The notes under the pieces were generated by a model, which was given only the letters and a program-made list of their open reading frames with translations, was not told the origin of the DNA and did not search any database. Position numbers and translations under genes: made by a program. Shown one piece after another: positions 12,169-26,973 of a stretch of 64,000 nucleotides of DNA (positions are counted from its first letter, which is position 1; the number at the start of each line of letters is the position of its first letter). Origin of the DNA: Hyphomicrobiales bacterium (GTDB lineage: Bacteria; Pseudomonadota; Alphaproteobacteria; Rhizobiales; Beijerinckiaceae); contig JAIXYZ010000001.1 of the NCBI GenBank assembly GCA_027489955.1, positions 186,001 to 250,000 on the forward strand. Direction: 5' to 3'.

Positions 12169-12938
12169 CAGCGGAACCCGTTCTTCCACTCGCGCAGCGC
12201 CGTGAAGACGGCTTCGGGCGACGCGCCTTCCAGGTTGACCGCCCGCGCCAGGGCCGGCTCGCCGGCGCGCAGGAAGGGGTTGGTCGCCTTCTCCTCGTCG
12301 AGGGTCGTGATCGCGGTCAGCCGGCCGGCGGCCTTGTCGGCCTCCGCCTGCGCCAGGGCCGCCGCGACCTTCGGGTTGCCGGGCTCCGCCGCGGCGGCAA
12401 AGCGTGCGTTGGACAGCGCATAATCGTGGCCGCCATAGACGCGGGTCCCGCCCGGCAGGGCGGCAAGGGTGCGGATGGAGGCGAACATCGTCTCGGGCGG
12501 GCTTTCCATCACCCGGCCGCAGCCGAGCCTGAAGATGACGTCCCCGCAGAACAGGGCCGCGATGGCCGGGGCGTGGAAGGAGATGTGGTCGGCGCAATGG
12601 CCGGGCGTGTCGTAGACGTCGAAGGCGATGCCGCCGATCTCGATGCGCTCGCCGCCGGAGACGCGGCGGTCGGCGTCCGGCACGGCCTCGCCCGCCTGGC
12701 GCGCGGCGATGACCTCAGCGCCGGAGGCGGCCTTGAGCGCGGGAATGCCCTGGATATGGTCCGCGTGGCGATGGGTCACGAGGATGTGCGTCAACGTCCA
12801 TCCGGCGCGGTCGAGCTCGGACTGGATCGTCCCGGCATCGGGCGCGTCGACGGCGATGGTGACGCCGGCATCGGGCAGGTGGACGAGATAGCCGAAATTA
12901 TCGTCCAGGCAGCGGAAGACGCGGATCTCTGCGGACAT
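12168..12938 (-). CDS. gloB: Hydroxyacylglutathione hydrolase (glyoxalase II)
   Basis: A 256-residue metallo-beta-lactamase-fold hydrolase that cleaves S-lactoylglutathione to D-lactate and glutathione, the second step of methylglyoxal detoxification. The metal site THRHADH is at residues 55-61, followed by TPGHCADHISFH and a CGDVIFRLGCGR segment that carries the bridging Asp. The GloB-type C-terminal substrate domain (YGGHDYALSNARFA, then NPKVAAALA) is present. The ATG has AAGGAG six bases upstream; the longer upstream frame is not supported. First gene of the gloB-cupin-GNAT operon and divergent from a methyltransferase. Confidence 0.94.
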   Translation of the reverse strand: MSAEIRVFRCLDDNFGYLVHLPDAGVTIAVDAPDAGTIQSELDRAGWTLTHILVTHRHADHIQGIPALKAASGAEVIAARQAGEAVPDADRRVSGGERIEIGGIAFDVYDTPGHCADHISFHAPAIAALFCGDVIFRLGCGRVMESPPETMFASIRTLAALPGGTRVYGGHDYALSNARFAAAAEPGNPKVAAALAQAEADKAAGRLTAITTLDEEKATNPFLRAGEPALARAVNLEGASPEAVFTALREWKNGFR

Positions 12939-13045
12939 GGAAGCTCCTTGGCGATCGCCCCGGTTCTTCCTTGCCGCCTTGCGGCCGTGCCCGTCAAACC
13001 CCATTGAAGGGGTAGGCGGTCCTGTTGCCGCCGCACGGAACCACG

Positions 13046-13825
13046 ATGCCGCTCGACGTTCTCGACCTGCGCAGCTTCTATGCCTCGCCGCTCGGCCATG
13101 TGAGCCGCCGCTTCCTCGGCGAGGCGATGGCGCGGCTCTGGCCCGACACGCCCAACGCGGCGGTGCTCGGCATCGGCTACGCGACGCCGTACCTGTCCCT
13201 GTGGCGGCGCCGGGCCGAACGCACGATCGCGTTCATGCCCGCCGCGCAGGGCGTCGTGAACTGGCCGCCGGACGAGCCGTCCTGCACGGCGCTGGTCGAT
13301 CCCGCCGACCTGCCGCTGCCGGACGGGAGCGTCGACCGGGTCGTGCTCGTCCACGCGCTGGAGGCGGCGGACAACCCGGCCGCGCTCCTGTCCGAGGTCT
13401 GGCGCGTGCTCATGCCGGGCGGACGGCTCATGATCGCCGCGCCGAACCGCCGCTCCCTCTGGGCGCGACTGGACACGACGCCCTTCGGCGATGGCCGCCC
13501 CTTCAGCCGCGGCCAGCTGAACCGGCTGATGCGCGAAACCATGTTCTCCCCCGACGCGTGGGGCGAGGCCCTGTTCTCGCCGCCGCTGCCCTGGCGGCTG
13601 TCGGTGCGCGCCGCGCCCGCCTGGGAGCGGATCGGCCGGCGGCTGTCGTTCCCGCCGCCGGGCCTGCACCTGGTGGATGCCACCAAGCAGCTCTACCGCC
13701 CGGCCCCCGCCCGGCGCGCCCGGCGTTTCAGCCTCTCGCTGGAGCCCGTGCTCGCCCCGGCGCCCAGCCCAAGGGTCGGCGAGGCCCCCGGAGGGGCCGG
13801 AAACGGGCGTTCCGCCTTGACTTGA
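13046..13825 (+). CDS. SAM-dependent methyltransferase (class I, type 11)
   Basis: A 259-residue protein with a methyltransferase-like core: motif I is degenerate but recognisable as VLGIGYATPYL, followed by LPDGSVDRVVLVHALEAADN and EVWRVLMPGGRLMIAAPNRR, the typical motif of type 11 enzymes before strand 5. The N-terminus begins LDVLDLRSFYASPLGHVSRR. I use the ATG at 13046; a TTG 21 bases upstream is possible. The pairing with a divergent gloB is a common Hyphomicrobiales arrangement. Substrate unknown. Confidence 0.82.
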   Translation: MPLDVLDLRSFYASPLGHVSRRFLGEAMARLWPDTPNAAVLGIGYATPYLSLWRRRAERTIAFMPAAQGVVNWPPDEPSCTALVDPADLPLPDGSVDRVVLVHALEAADNPAALLSEVWRVLMPGGRLMIAAPNRRSLWARLDTTPFGDGRPFSRGQLNRLMRETMFSPDAWGEALFSPPLPWRLSVRAAPAWERIGRRLSFPPPGLHLVDATKQLYRPAPARRARRFSLSLEPVLAPAPSPRVGEAPGGAGNGRSALT

Positions 13826-13911
13826 AGGCCCTTGGCCGCCAAGGTCCGCCGCCTTGCGACAGGGGGGCGGCCGCCCGCGCCCGCCACCCCGCGCGTAACC
13901 CGACGGAACCG

Positions 13912-14865
13912 ATGAAAAGCTACCTCGATTTCGAAAAGCCCGTTGCCGAGCTTGAAGCGAAGGTCGAGGAATTGCGGGCTCTCGGGGAAAAGGGCGACGC
14001 CGTCGCGATCGGGGACGACATCCAGCGGCTGGAGGCGAAGGCTTCTCACGCCCTGTCCGAGCTCTATGCCGCGCTGACGCCCTGGCAGAAGACGCAGGTG
14101 GCGCGCCATCCGCAGCGCCCGCACTTCCTGGACTACTGCGCCGGCCTCATCACGGATTTCACGCCGCTGGCGGGCGACCGGCTCTTTGCCGAGGACGAGG
14201 CCATCGTCGGCGGCTTCGGCCGGCTGGACGGCGAGCCCGTCTGCGTCATCGGCCAGGAGAAGGGCTCCACGACGGAAGCCCGCATCCGGCACAATTTCGG
14301 CATGGCCAAGCCCGAGGGCTACCGCAAGGCCGTGCGCATCATGGAGCTGGCTGACCGGTTCGGCCTGCCGGTCGTGTCCTTCGTGGACACGGCGGGCGCC
14401 TATCCGGGCATCGGCGCCGAGGAGCGCGGCCAGGCCGAGGCCATCGCCCGCTCCACCGAGTTCTCGCTGGGGCTCGGCGTCCCCAATGTCGCCATCGTCA
14501 TCGGCGAAGGAGGGTCGGGCGGCGCCATCGCCATCGCCACCGCCAACCGGGTGCTGATGCTGGAGCATGCCATCTACACCGTGGCCTCGCCCGAGGCGTC
14601 CGCCTCGATCCTGTGGCGGGATTCCGGCCGGGCGCAGGACGCGGCGACGAACATGAAGATCACGGCGCAGGATCTCCTGCGCTTCGGCGTCATCGACGGC
14701 ATCGTCGGCGAGCCGGTGGGCGGAGCCCATCGCGACCCGCAGGCCGCGATCATTGCCGCCGGCAAGGCGATCTCCGCCGCGCTGGCCGACTTCCGGGGCA
14801 AGTCCCCCGACCAGGTGCGCGATCTGCGCGCCGCCAAGTTCCTGGCCATCGGGCGGTCGCTCTGA
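13912..14865 (+). CDS. accA: Acetyl-CoA carboxylase carboxyltransferase subunit alpha
   Basis: A 317-residue AccA, which with AccD transfers carboxyl from biotin to acetyl-CoA to make malonyl-CoA for fatty-acid synthesis. It begins YLDFEKPVAELEAKVEELRA and contains GQEKGSTTEARIRHNFGMAK, FVDTAGAYPGIGAEERGQAE and VIGEGGSGGAIAIATANRV, which form the oxyanion-stabilising crotonase-fold core. Length is typical. A much longer frame in the same phase starts inside the methyltransferase gene but has no family similarity before this ATG. Confidence 0.97.
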   Translation: MKSYLDFEKPVAELEAKVEELRALGEKGDAVAIGDDIQRLEAKASHALSELYAALTPWQKTQVARHPQRPHFLDYCAGLITDFTPLAGDRLFAEDEAIVGGFGRLDGEPVCVIGQEKGSTTEARIRHNFGMAKPEGYRKAVRIMELADRFGLPVVSFVDTAGAYPGIGAEERGQAEAIARSTEFSLGLGVPNVAIVIGEGGSGGAIAIATANRVLMLEHAIYTVASPEASASILWRDSGRAQDAATNMKITAQDLLRFGVIDGIVGEPVGGAHRDPQAAIIAAGKAISAALADFRGKSPDQVRDLRAAKFLAIGRSL

Positions 14866-14882
14866 CCGGCGGCCGTTCACCC

Positions 14883-14940
14883 GCCGTTAACCGTGAGCGG
14901 GCGATCGGGAGCGTTGCAGTAAGAGCCGCTTAAGGCTAAC
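14883..14940. repeat. Inverted repeat in the accA-ldt gap
   Basis: CCGTTAACC near 14884 and GGCTAACGG near 14934 are reverse complements with one mismatch, separated by about 40 bases. The pair lies just after accA and some 60 bases before the next gene. It could be a transcript end structure or an operator; there is no T-tract. Confidence 0.3.
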
Positions 14941-14997
14941 GGTTTTACAGATTTCGGATGCCCGCCGCTTCGGGCCCGAAGAAAGGTAGCGCCGATC

Positions 14998-16389
14998 GTG
15001 TCCCTGCCGATCACGCCGTCCATCCGCCCCTTCCGTTTCGCCGCGCTCGCGGCCGTTGCTGTCTCCGGTCTCGCCCTGGCGGGATGCGACGAGCGCGGCG
15101 GCGCGCTCAACGGCCGCGCGATGGCGCCGATCCCGCCCAAGACGCTCGCCCTGATGAGCGAGAAGGGCATGTCGAAATTCGATTCGATCCTGATCCGGTC
15201 CTTCAAGAAGGAATCGGAGGTCGAGATCTGGAAGAAGACCAAGTCGGGCGAATTCGCGCTGCTGAAGACGTATCCGATCTGCCGCTGGTCCGGGCAGCTC
15301 GGGCCGAAGGTGAAGGAGGGCGACCGGCAGGCGCCGGAGGGGTTCTATATGATCAACCCCGCCCATATGAACCCGAATTCCAGCTTCTACCTGTCATTCG
15401 ACACCGGCTATCCCAACGCGTTCGACCGCGCCCACGGCCGCACCGGCTCGCACCTGATGGTGCACGGCGCCTGCTCCTCGCGCGGCTGCTTCTCCATGAC
15501 CGACGAGCAGATCGCCGAGATCTACGCGCTCGCCCGCGAGGCCTTTGCCGGCGGCCAGCGCACGTTCCAGTTCCAGTCCTATCCATTCCGGATGACGCCC
15601 GAGAATCTCGCCGCCCACCGGCTCGACCAGCACATGCCGTTCTGGAAGAACCTGAAAGAGGGCAACGACCATTTCGAGGTGACGAAGGCGGAGCCGAAGG
15701 TCGGCTTCTGCGGCCGGCGCTACGTCTTCAACGCCGAGCCGGCGAGCGGGCGCCTCGACGCGTCCGCCCCGTGCCCCGAGCTCAAGGTGAACGAGGCCAT
15801 CGTGGCCGCCGTCAGCCAGAAGGATAGGGCAGACCAGAGCCGCGTGGCCGAGCTCGTCGCCAAGGGCACGCCGGCGATCAAGCTCGTCTACGAGGACGGC
15901 GACCAGCACAAGTCGTTCAAGCAGGTGCTCGCCTCGGCCGGCTCCGGCGACGCGATGGTGCCGGTGGTCGAGCAGCGCAGCCGCTTCTCCGACGTGAGCC
16001 GCCCCGAGGCGCTGGCCACCGGTCCGCGCGAGATCATCCTGGATGCCGGCGGCAAGCCCAGGCCTGAGCCCGTGATCGCGGCGGCGCCCGTCGCGAACCC
16101 GGCTCCGGCGGCGAGCCCGGCCCCGGCAGCGAGCCCGGCCGTTACGGCTCCCGTGGTCGCGGCCGCGCCGCCGGCCCCGCGCGGCGCCCAGCCTGTCGCG
16201 CAGCCCTCGGCCCTGCCGACGCCGAACGCATCGGCCTTCGCGCCGCCGTCCGAGCCCTTCTACAAGAAGGTCCTGACGCCGTTCCGCGGCCTGTTCGGCA
16301 GCGCCGACCAGCCGGCCGCGCCGGCTCCCTCGGCCACGCCGGAGCCCCCGCGCCGCGGCGCGTCCGCGCCGGCCGCCCCGCGCGGCTGA
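14998..16389 (+). CDS. L,D-transpeptidase (YkuD/YafK type), exported, with Pro/Ala-rich tail
   Basis: A 463-residue exported murein enzyme. The N-terminus has a signal peptide ending LALAGCDE, a lipobox-like site. The YkuD catalytic domain spans roughly residues 50-200 and has the active-site HGACSSRGCF with His156 and catalytic Cys164, the YafK-like variant. After the domain, from about residue 350, the protein becomes a low-complexity region rich in Pro and Ala (NPAPAASPAPAASPA) with no recognised fold, ending in RRGASAPAAPRG. The start is GTG with GAAAGG about 11 bases upstream. Likely role: 3-3 crosslinking of peptidoglycan or attaching envelope proteins to it. Confidence 0.88.
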   Translation: MSLPITPSIRPFRFAALAAVAVSGLALAGCDERGGALNGRAMAPIPPKTLALMSEKGMSKFDSILIRSFKKESEVEIWKKTKSGEFALLKTYPICRWSGQLGPKVKEGDRQAPEGFYMINPAHMNPNSSFYLSFDTGYPNAFDRAHGRTGSHLMVHGACSSRGCFSMTDEQIAEIYALAREAFAGGQRTFQFQSYPFRMTPENLAAHRLDQHMPFWKNLKEGNDHFEVTKAEPKVGFCGRRYVFNAEPASGRLDASAPCPELKVNEAIVAAVSQKDRADQSRVAELVAKGTPAIKLVYEDGDQHKSFKQVLASAGSGDAMVPVVEQRSRFSDVSRPEALATGPREIILDAGGKPRPEPVIAAAPVANPAPAASPAPAASPAVTAPVVAAAPPAPRGAQPVAQPSALPTPNASAFAPPSEPFYKKVLTPFRGLFGSADQPAAPAPSATPEPPRRGASAPAAPRG

Positions 16390-16540
16390 CGTCCCGGCGG
16401 GCGGCGGCTCGCACGGGCGGCCGCGAAGCCCGGGGTTGCCTTTCCTCGCAACACGCCATCGATCGTGCCCGAAGGCCCGGAACACCCGGGCCTTCGCCTG
16501 CGTTGACCGCCGGTTCAACGCGACAGGACGGCCACAGACG

Positions 16541-16750
16541 ATGCCGGTGCTCGATTCCGATCTCATCCGCTTCGCCAGCTACGAGGAGCCGATCTCGCGC
16601 CTGCGGCTGGTCTTCCGCACCGGGCAGGTGCGCGCCTATGACGGGGTGCCGAAGGCCGCCTATGAGGGACTCATGAAGGCTCCTTCCGCCGGGCACTATT
16701 TCGAGCAGCACATCCGCGAACGGTTCCGCTGCACCGAGCTCGGCTTCTAG
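16541..16750 (+). CDS. KTSC domain small protein
   Basis: A 69-residue protein made of a single KTSC domain: SDLIRFASYEEPISRLRLVF, RTGQVRAYDGVPKAAYEGLM and SAGHYFEQHIRERF match the family layout (strand, strand with Y..VP, helix, 'S.G.yfn..Ir..f'). The function of KTSC domains is not established; they occur alone or fused to nucleic-acid enzymes. The ATG with AGGA 12 bases upstream fits the domain start. It is convergent with the permease gene, 29 bases away. Confidence 0.85.
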   Translation: MPVLDSDLIRFASYEEPISRLRLVFRTGQVRAYDGVPKAAYEGLMKAPSAGHYFEQHIRERFRCTELGF

Positions 16751-16779
16751 CCATATAGCGGTCATGCGCTGCCCGCCTC

Positions 16780-17901
16780 TCAGCCCGGCAGCGCCACCTC
16801 GTCCCGCGGGAACAGGTTGTCGAACACGACGACTGCGGTGACGAGGACGGGAACGGCGATGAACGCGCCCACCGGCCCCCAGATCCACGCCCAGAACGCC
16901 AGCGCGACGAACACGACGAACGGGTTCAGCGTCAGGCTGCGCCCGAGCACGTTGGGCGTGACGAACTGGCTCTCGATCCAGTGCAGCCCCAGATAGACGG
17001 CCGGAACGAGAACGGCGCCACCGAACGTGTTGAAGCTCATGATGCCGACCGCGAACAGGACGAGGGCGACGATGGCCGGGCCGATGAACGGAATGTAGTT
17101 CATGGTGAAGGCCAGCAAGCCCCACAGTCCCGGATTGGGCACGCCGATGATCGCCATGGCGATGCCGGTGGCGACGCCCAGCCCGGCATTGATGAGCGTG
17201 ACCGTGCCGAGGTACCGCCCCAGCGACTGTTCGACATTGGTGATGATGCGCAGCATGGTCAGCCGCCCCTCGCGGCTGCCGAACGCGACGACGAGGCGGC
17301 GCTTGAGCCCCGTGCGGCCCGCCAGGAAGAAGATCAGCGTGCCGACGAAAACGAAGAACTGGCTGAGCGCCGGGGTCGCGACCGCCAGCACGCTCTCCAG
17401 GATCGAGGCACTCGTGTCGACGGTGAGGGCGGACGCCTTCTCGCCCATCATGCTGGCGATCGAGTTCTGGATCTCGTTCAGCATCTCCAGCGGCTGGCGC
17501 ATGATCTGGAAGCGCTCGCGCAGGATCGAGCCGATCTCCGGTGCGCGGCCGATCCAGGTCGAGATCGGCGCGGTGAAGGCGATGGCCAGGCCGTACACGC
17601 CGGCGAACAGGGCCAGCACGATGGCGCCGGCGGCGGCGAAGGACGGCACGCCCCGCCGGACGAGCGCGTCCACGAGCGAACCGACGATGCTGCCGATGAT
17701 GATGGCGCAGAAGACGGGCAGGGCCACGGGGCGGCTGTAAATCAGCGCACCGACGACCAACAGCACGAAGATGCCGATGATCGCCGCCCGCTCCATCAGG
17801 TCCCAGAAGCTCTCGTCGTCGCCTCCGGGCACGGGGGCTTCACTCTTGCGGCGGCCGCGATTGGCCAGCCGGAAGTTTCGCGGCGCCGAGCGCACGTCCA
17901 T
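16780..17901 (-). CDS. AI-2E family transporter (PerM/YdiK-type permease)
   Basis: A 373-residue inner-membrane protein with about eight membrane segments. A short basic, Arg-rich cytosolic N-terminus is followed by IIGIFVLLVVGALIYSRPVA, a long amphipathic central stretch, and the conserved C-terminal half GLWGLLAFTMNYIPFIGPAI and LTLNPFVVFVALAFWAWIWG, with a final GAFIAVPVLVTAVVVF. This is the AI-2E transporter/PerM family; members export diverse small molecules or ions, and the name does not prove autoinducer transport. The ATG at 17901 has GGGAG seven bases upstream, so a longer upstream frame is rejected. Confidence 0.88.
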   Translation of the reverse strand: MDVRSAPRNFRLANRGRRKSEAPVPGGDDESFWDLMERAAIIGIFVLLVVGALIYSRPVALPVFCAIIIGSIVGSLVDALVRRGVPSFAAAGAIVLALFAGVYGLAIAFTAPISTWIGRAPEIGSILRERFQIMRQPLEMLNEIQNSIASMMGEKASALTVDTSASILESVLAVATPALSQFFVFVGTLIFFLAGRTGLKRRLVVAFGSREGRLTMLRIITNVEQSLGRYLGTVTLINAGLGVATGIAMAIIGVPNPGLWGLLAFTMNYIPFIGPAIVALVLFAVGIMSFNTFGGAVLVPAVYLGLHWIESQFVTPNVLGRSLTLNPFVVFVALAFWAWIWGPVGAFIAVPVLVTAVVVFDNLFPRDEVALPG

Positions 17902-18019
17902 CGGAATTCTCCCACGCCAGGCGGCTTCCCCCCGCCCGTCGACCGGGAACAACGCGGCCGGACCAAAGCGGTTCCGCTTGGTGAGGTGACACCCGTGACG
18001 CCGGCGCCGGGCCGGCGCG

Positions 18020-19489
18020 TCAGGCGACCTTGAAGCCGATGCGCAGGCCGCCCCAGTGACGGCCGCGGACCCGGATGGGCACCGACAGGTCCTTCATCAG
18101 CACGAACTGCCCGCCGCCCATGTCGCGGCGATAGGTCTGGAGCAGGAAGGCCTCGGTGTTGCGTCCTGCCGCCAGCCCCGTGCGGTCGTTGAAAATGCGC
18201 CGGTTGCGGCAATGGGCGGCGTTCCAGATCGGATCGCTGCCCTGCGGCCGGGAATATTGCCGGTTGTGGGTCGGCAGGTAGCCGTTGCGGTCGACCGCCG
18301 CGCAGAACGCGACGCGCGGATCGGCGGCGAGGATCGGCTCCTGGATCGGCGGCAGAAGCTCGTCGGTCAGGCGCACGAAGCGCGTCATGTGCTGCTGCGG
18401 ATTGGTGCCCGGCACGGGCTGGTAGCGGGCGTCGAACAGGTCCTCGGCAGTGATGCGCCCGACGCGGACGGCATGTTCGAAGGCCTGGGCGATCTCCTGC
18501 GCCGCGTCCATGCACAGATGGATGAGCGGGGTGTCGGCCGTCTCCACGCCGCTGGCGGCGACGGACGCGATGAGGCCCTCGCTGATGCCGCGCAGCGTGT
18601 CCACCCGCGTCGCCGTCTCCTTCAGCTCGGCGGTGGAACCGGCGACGCCGTCGACGAGGTCGTCGAGCTCGAAGAGCACGCGCTCGCAACCCTCGATATT
18701 GGCGCGCACCGGGGCGACGATGGCCTCGATCCGCTCCAGCAGTCCTTCGACCTGGCGGCCGAACACGTCGAACTGATCGAGATTGGCGTCGATCTCGCGG
18801 CTGGAGGCTTCGGCCTGCTCGGCGCGGGCGACTCCCGCCTCGCTCTCTGTGACGAGGCCGCGAACGACGGTCACCAGCGCCTCGAGCTGCTGGGCGTTGT
18901 CGCGGCTGACCTCGCGCGCCTGGTCGGCGAGCTGGCGCACGGCCTGGGCGATGACGGCAAAGCCCCGTCCGGCCTCGCCCGCGCGCACCGCCTCGATGCC
19001 GGCATTGAAGGCGAGCATCTGCGTTTCGGTGGCGATCGCCTGGATCGCGCCGCTGGATTCGCGGATTGCGGAGATGGACCGGGTCACGCCGACGAGGGAC
19101 TGGGCGATGGAGCGGGCGCCGATCGTCAGCGTCGCCACGTGCTCGCGCGCCGTGCCGAGGCCGCTGCGGATGGCGGCCGTCGTGCGGGTCATGTCCTGGC
19201 GGACCTCGTCGGCGGCGGCCTGGGCCGCCTCGCCGTACTCGGCGACCTTGCGATTGGCGTCGGCCATGTGCCGCGCCGCCTCGTCGACCTGGCCGAGCCG
19301 GTCGGACTGCCGGGTCAGACGCTGGGTCACCGCCTCCACGAAGCCGTGGATATCGGCGATCTCGATGCCGAGCCGGTCGATGCGGTCGGCCATCTCGGCG
19401 ACCGCCTGGCGCATGGCATCGTCCCCCCCGATGCCGGTTTCCGGATCCCCCGCGATATCGTCCGGCCGTGAAGCCGCTGCCATGTGCAT
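18020..19489 (-). CDS. Soluble methyl-accepting chemotaxis protein with C-terminal sensor-like domain
   Basis: A chemoreceptor of about 489 residues without any membrane segment. The coiled-coil signalling module covers roughly residues 20-300; its hairpin tip region reads ATETQMLAFNAGIEAVRAGE followed by AGRGFAVIAQAVRQLADQ, a modified form of the usual E-A-A-R-A-GE-x-G-R-GF-V tip. After it comes a C-terminal domain (about 330-489) with VDRNGYLPTHNRQYSRPQ, NRRIFNDRTGLAAGRNTEAF and RHWGGLRIGFKVA, a cache-like sensor type seen at the C-terminus of some alphaproteobacterial receptors. The start is uncertain: ATG 19489 (GAG 7 bases upstream) or ATG 19513. Confidence 0.87.
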   Translation of the reverse strand: MHMAAASRPDDIAGDPETGIGGDDAMRQAVAEMADRIDRLGIEIADIHGFVEAVTQRLTRQSDRLGQVDEAARHMADANRKVAEYGEAAQAAADEVRQDMTRTTAAIRSGLGTAREHVATLTIGARSIAQSLVGVTRSISAIRESSGAIQAIATETQMLAFNAGIEAVRAGEAGRGFAVIAQAVRQLADQAREVSRDNAQQLEALVTVVRGLVTESEAGVARAEQAEASSREIDANLDQFDVFGRQVEGLLERIEAIVAPVRANIEGCERVLFELDDLVDGVAGSTAELKETATRVDTLRGISEGLIASVAASGVETADTPLIHLCMDAAQEIAQAFEHAVRVGRITAEDLFDARYQPVPGTNPQQHMTRFVRLTDELLPPIQEPILAADPRVAFCAAVDRNGYLPTHNRQYSRPQGSDPIWNAAHCRNRRIFNDRTGLAAGRNTEAFLLQTYRRDMGGGQFVLMKDLSVPIRVRGRHWGGLRIGFKVA

Positions 19490-19633
19490 GATTCGCTCAA
19501 TCCTGAATTGCATCGGATTAGAGCGAATCTACCTTAACGACAGGAAAACGGACCGCCGGTTGCAGAGCGTCTTCCGCTCTCGCGGGACAGGATGCTTCGC
19601 CGCGGGGCCATGCTGGAACGTGTGCGGCCCGGG

Positions 19634-22468
<2,835 letters not shown>

Positions 22469-22846
22469 GAAGGGCCTTTCGAGGTGCGGCAGCTGCCCGG
22501 GGAGGGCGCGCCGCGACGTCCGACGTCTTTGAATCCGCGCGGATTGCTTTACGCGCGCGGGGACACGGGGTCCAGCCTCACGCGATAGCACAGGTGGGAA
22601 GCCGCCCGCGACGGATCAAGAACCGGCGCCTGCGGCGGATGTTCCCGCTCCGCTCCAAGGGCCGCACGGGTGGCGGGGAGGGCGCCAAGCCAATCGGCGG
22701 AGGAATATCCCCGAAAGGGGTTTCCTTCCGCTCCCCGCCTCTGTAAACGACCGCTCTAGCCTAAAGCCGAAGCGCGTTGCCTCCGCCTGCCCCGACACAC
22801 CATCGGGGCGGCCGGAACCGACCGCGCGCGAACCGCCCGAGTGACC
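22469..22846. other. Divergent intergenic region between secA and carB
   Basis: No gene was found in these 378 bases. The region holds a perfect 14-bp palindrome AATCCGCGCGGATT (22532-22545), a direct repeat GACGTC-C-GACGTC just before it (22515-22527), and on the carB side a strong hairpin at 22698-22730 in which CCCC-GAAA-GGGG is flanked by GGAA/TTCC arms. No convincing -35/-10 pair could be named for either gene. Confidence 0.5.
22698..22730 (+). promoter_or_regulatory. GAAA-capped hairpin in the presumed carB leader
   Basis: CGGAGGAATATCCCC and GGGGTTTCCTTCCG pair with small bulges around a GAAA tetraloop. There is no T-tract after it, so it is not a plain intrinsic terminator. It lies 117 bases before the carB ATG and could be part of a structured leader. 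Function is inferred only from position. Confidence 0.35.
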
Positions 22847-26314
<3,468 letters not shown>

Positions 26315-26318
26315 ACGG

Positions 26319-26336
26319 GCGTTCCCGCGGGAACGC
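26319..26336. repeat. Perfect 18-bp palindrome between carB and greA
   Basis: GCGTTCCCGCGGGAACGC is its own reverse complement over all 18 bases and starts 5 bases after the carB stop. As RNA it would be a tight hairpin but no T-tract follows. As DNA it has the form of a dimer-binding operator. Which of the two applies is not decided by the sequence. Confidence 0.6.
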
Positions 26337-26422
26337 GGGCATCCACGAAGAGTTTGCATCGCAGCGCGGGCCGGCGGAAGCCGCCCCGCGCCGAGATAGC
26401 TTTTGCGACGGGAAGAGAAGAC

Positions 26423-26899
26423 ATGGACAAGGTTCCCATGACGGCGGGCGGGCATGCGGCGCTGGAAGCCGAGCTCAAGCAGCGCCAGCAGGTGGAGCGG
26501 CCGCGCATCATCCAGGCGATCTCCGAGGCGCGCGCCCTCGGCGATCTGTCGGAGAACGCCGAGTACCATTCCGCCAAGGAAGCCCAGTCGCTGAACGAAG
26601 GCCGCATCCTGGAGCTGGAATCGCTCATCGGCCGCGCCGAGATCATCGACGTGTCCAAGCTGGTCGGCTCCTCCACGATCAAGTTCGGCGCCCGGGTCAC
26701 CCTGGTCGACGACGACACGGAGGAGGAGAAGGTCTACCAGATCGTCGGCGAGCCGGAGGCCAACGTCCACGAGGGCAAGGTCTCGGTCACGTCGCCCATC
26801 GCCCGCGCGCTGATCGGCAAGGGCGTCGGCGACAGCGTCGAGGTGAACACGCCCGGCGGCGGCAAGGCCTACGAGATCACCGCCGTCACCTACGGCTAG
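26423..26899 (+). CDS. greA: Transcription elongation factor GreA
   Basis: A 158-residue GreA, which enters the RNA polymerase secondary channel and stimulates cleavage of backtracked transcripts. The N-terminal antiparallel coiled coil ([20 protein letters not shown]) carries the acidic tip [20 protein letters not shown] with the catalytic Asp/Glu pair, and the C-terminal FKBP-like domain includes [20 protein letters not shown] and [18 protein letters not shown]. The ATG has GGAAGAGAAG just upstream. carB-greA is a usual alphaproteobacterial order. Confidence 0.97.
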   Translation: MDKVPMTAGGHAALEAELKQRQQVERPRIIQAISEARALGDLSENAEYHSAKEAQSLNEGRILELESLIGRAEIIDVSKLVGSSTIKFGARVTLVDDDTEEEKVYQIVGEPEANVHEGKVSVTSPIARALIGKGVGDSVEVNTPGGGKAYEITAVTYG

Positions 26900-26973
26900 G
26901 ATCACGGCCGGCCCGGCTTGCGATTTCGCCGCCGGGCCCCACATCCATGGCAGACACGATCGGAGCGTTCGCC

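Noticed and set aside
12937-13911. Extension of the accA frame into the methyltransferase gene
   Set aside because: Only the part from ATG 13912 resembles AccA; the rest is a shadow of the methyltransferase frame.
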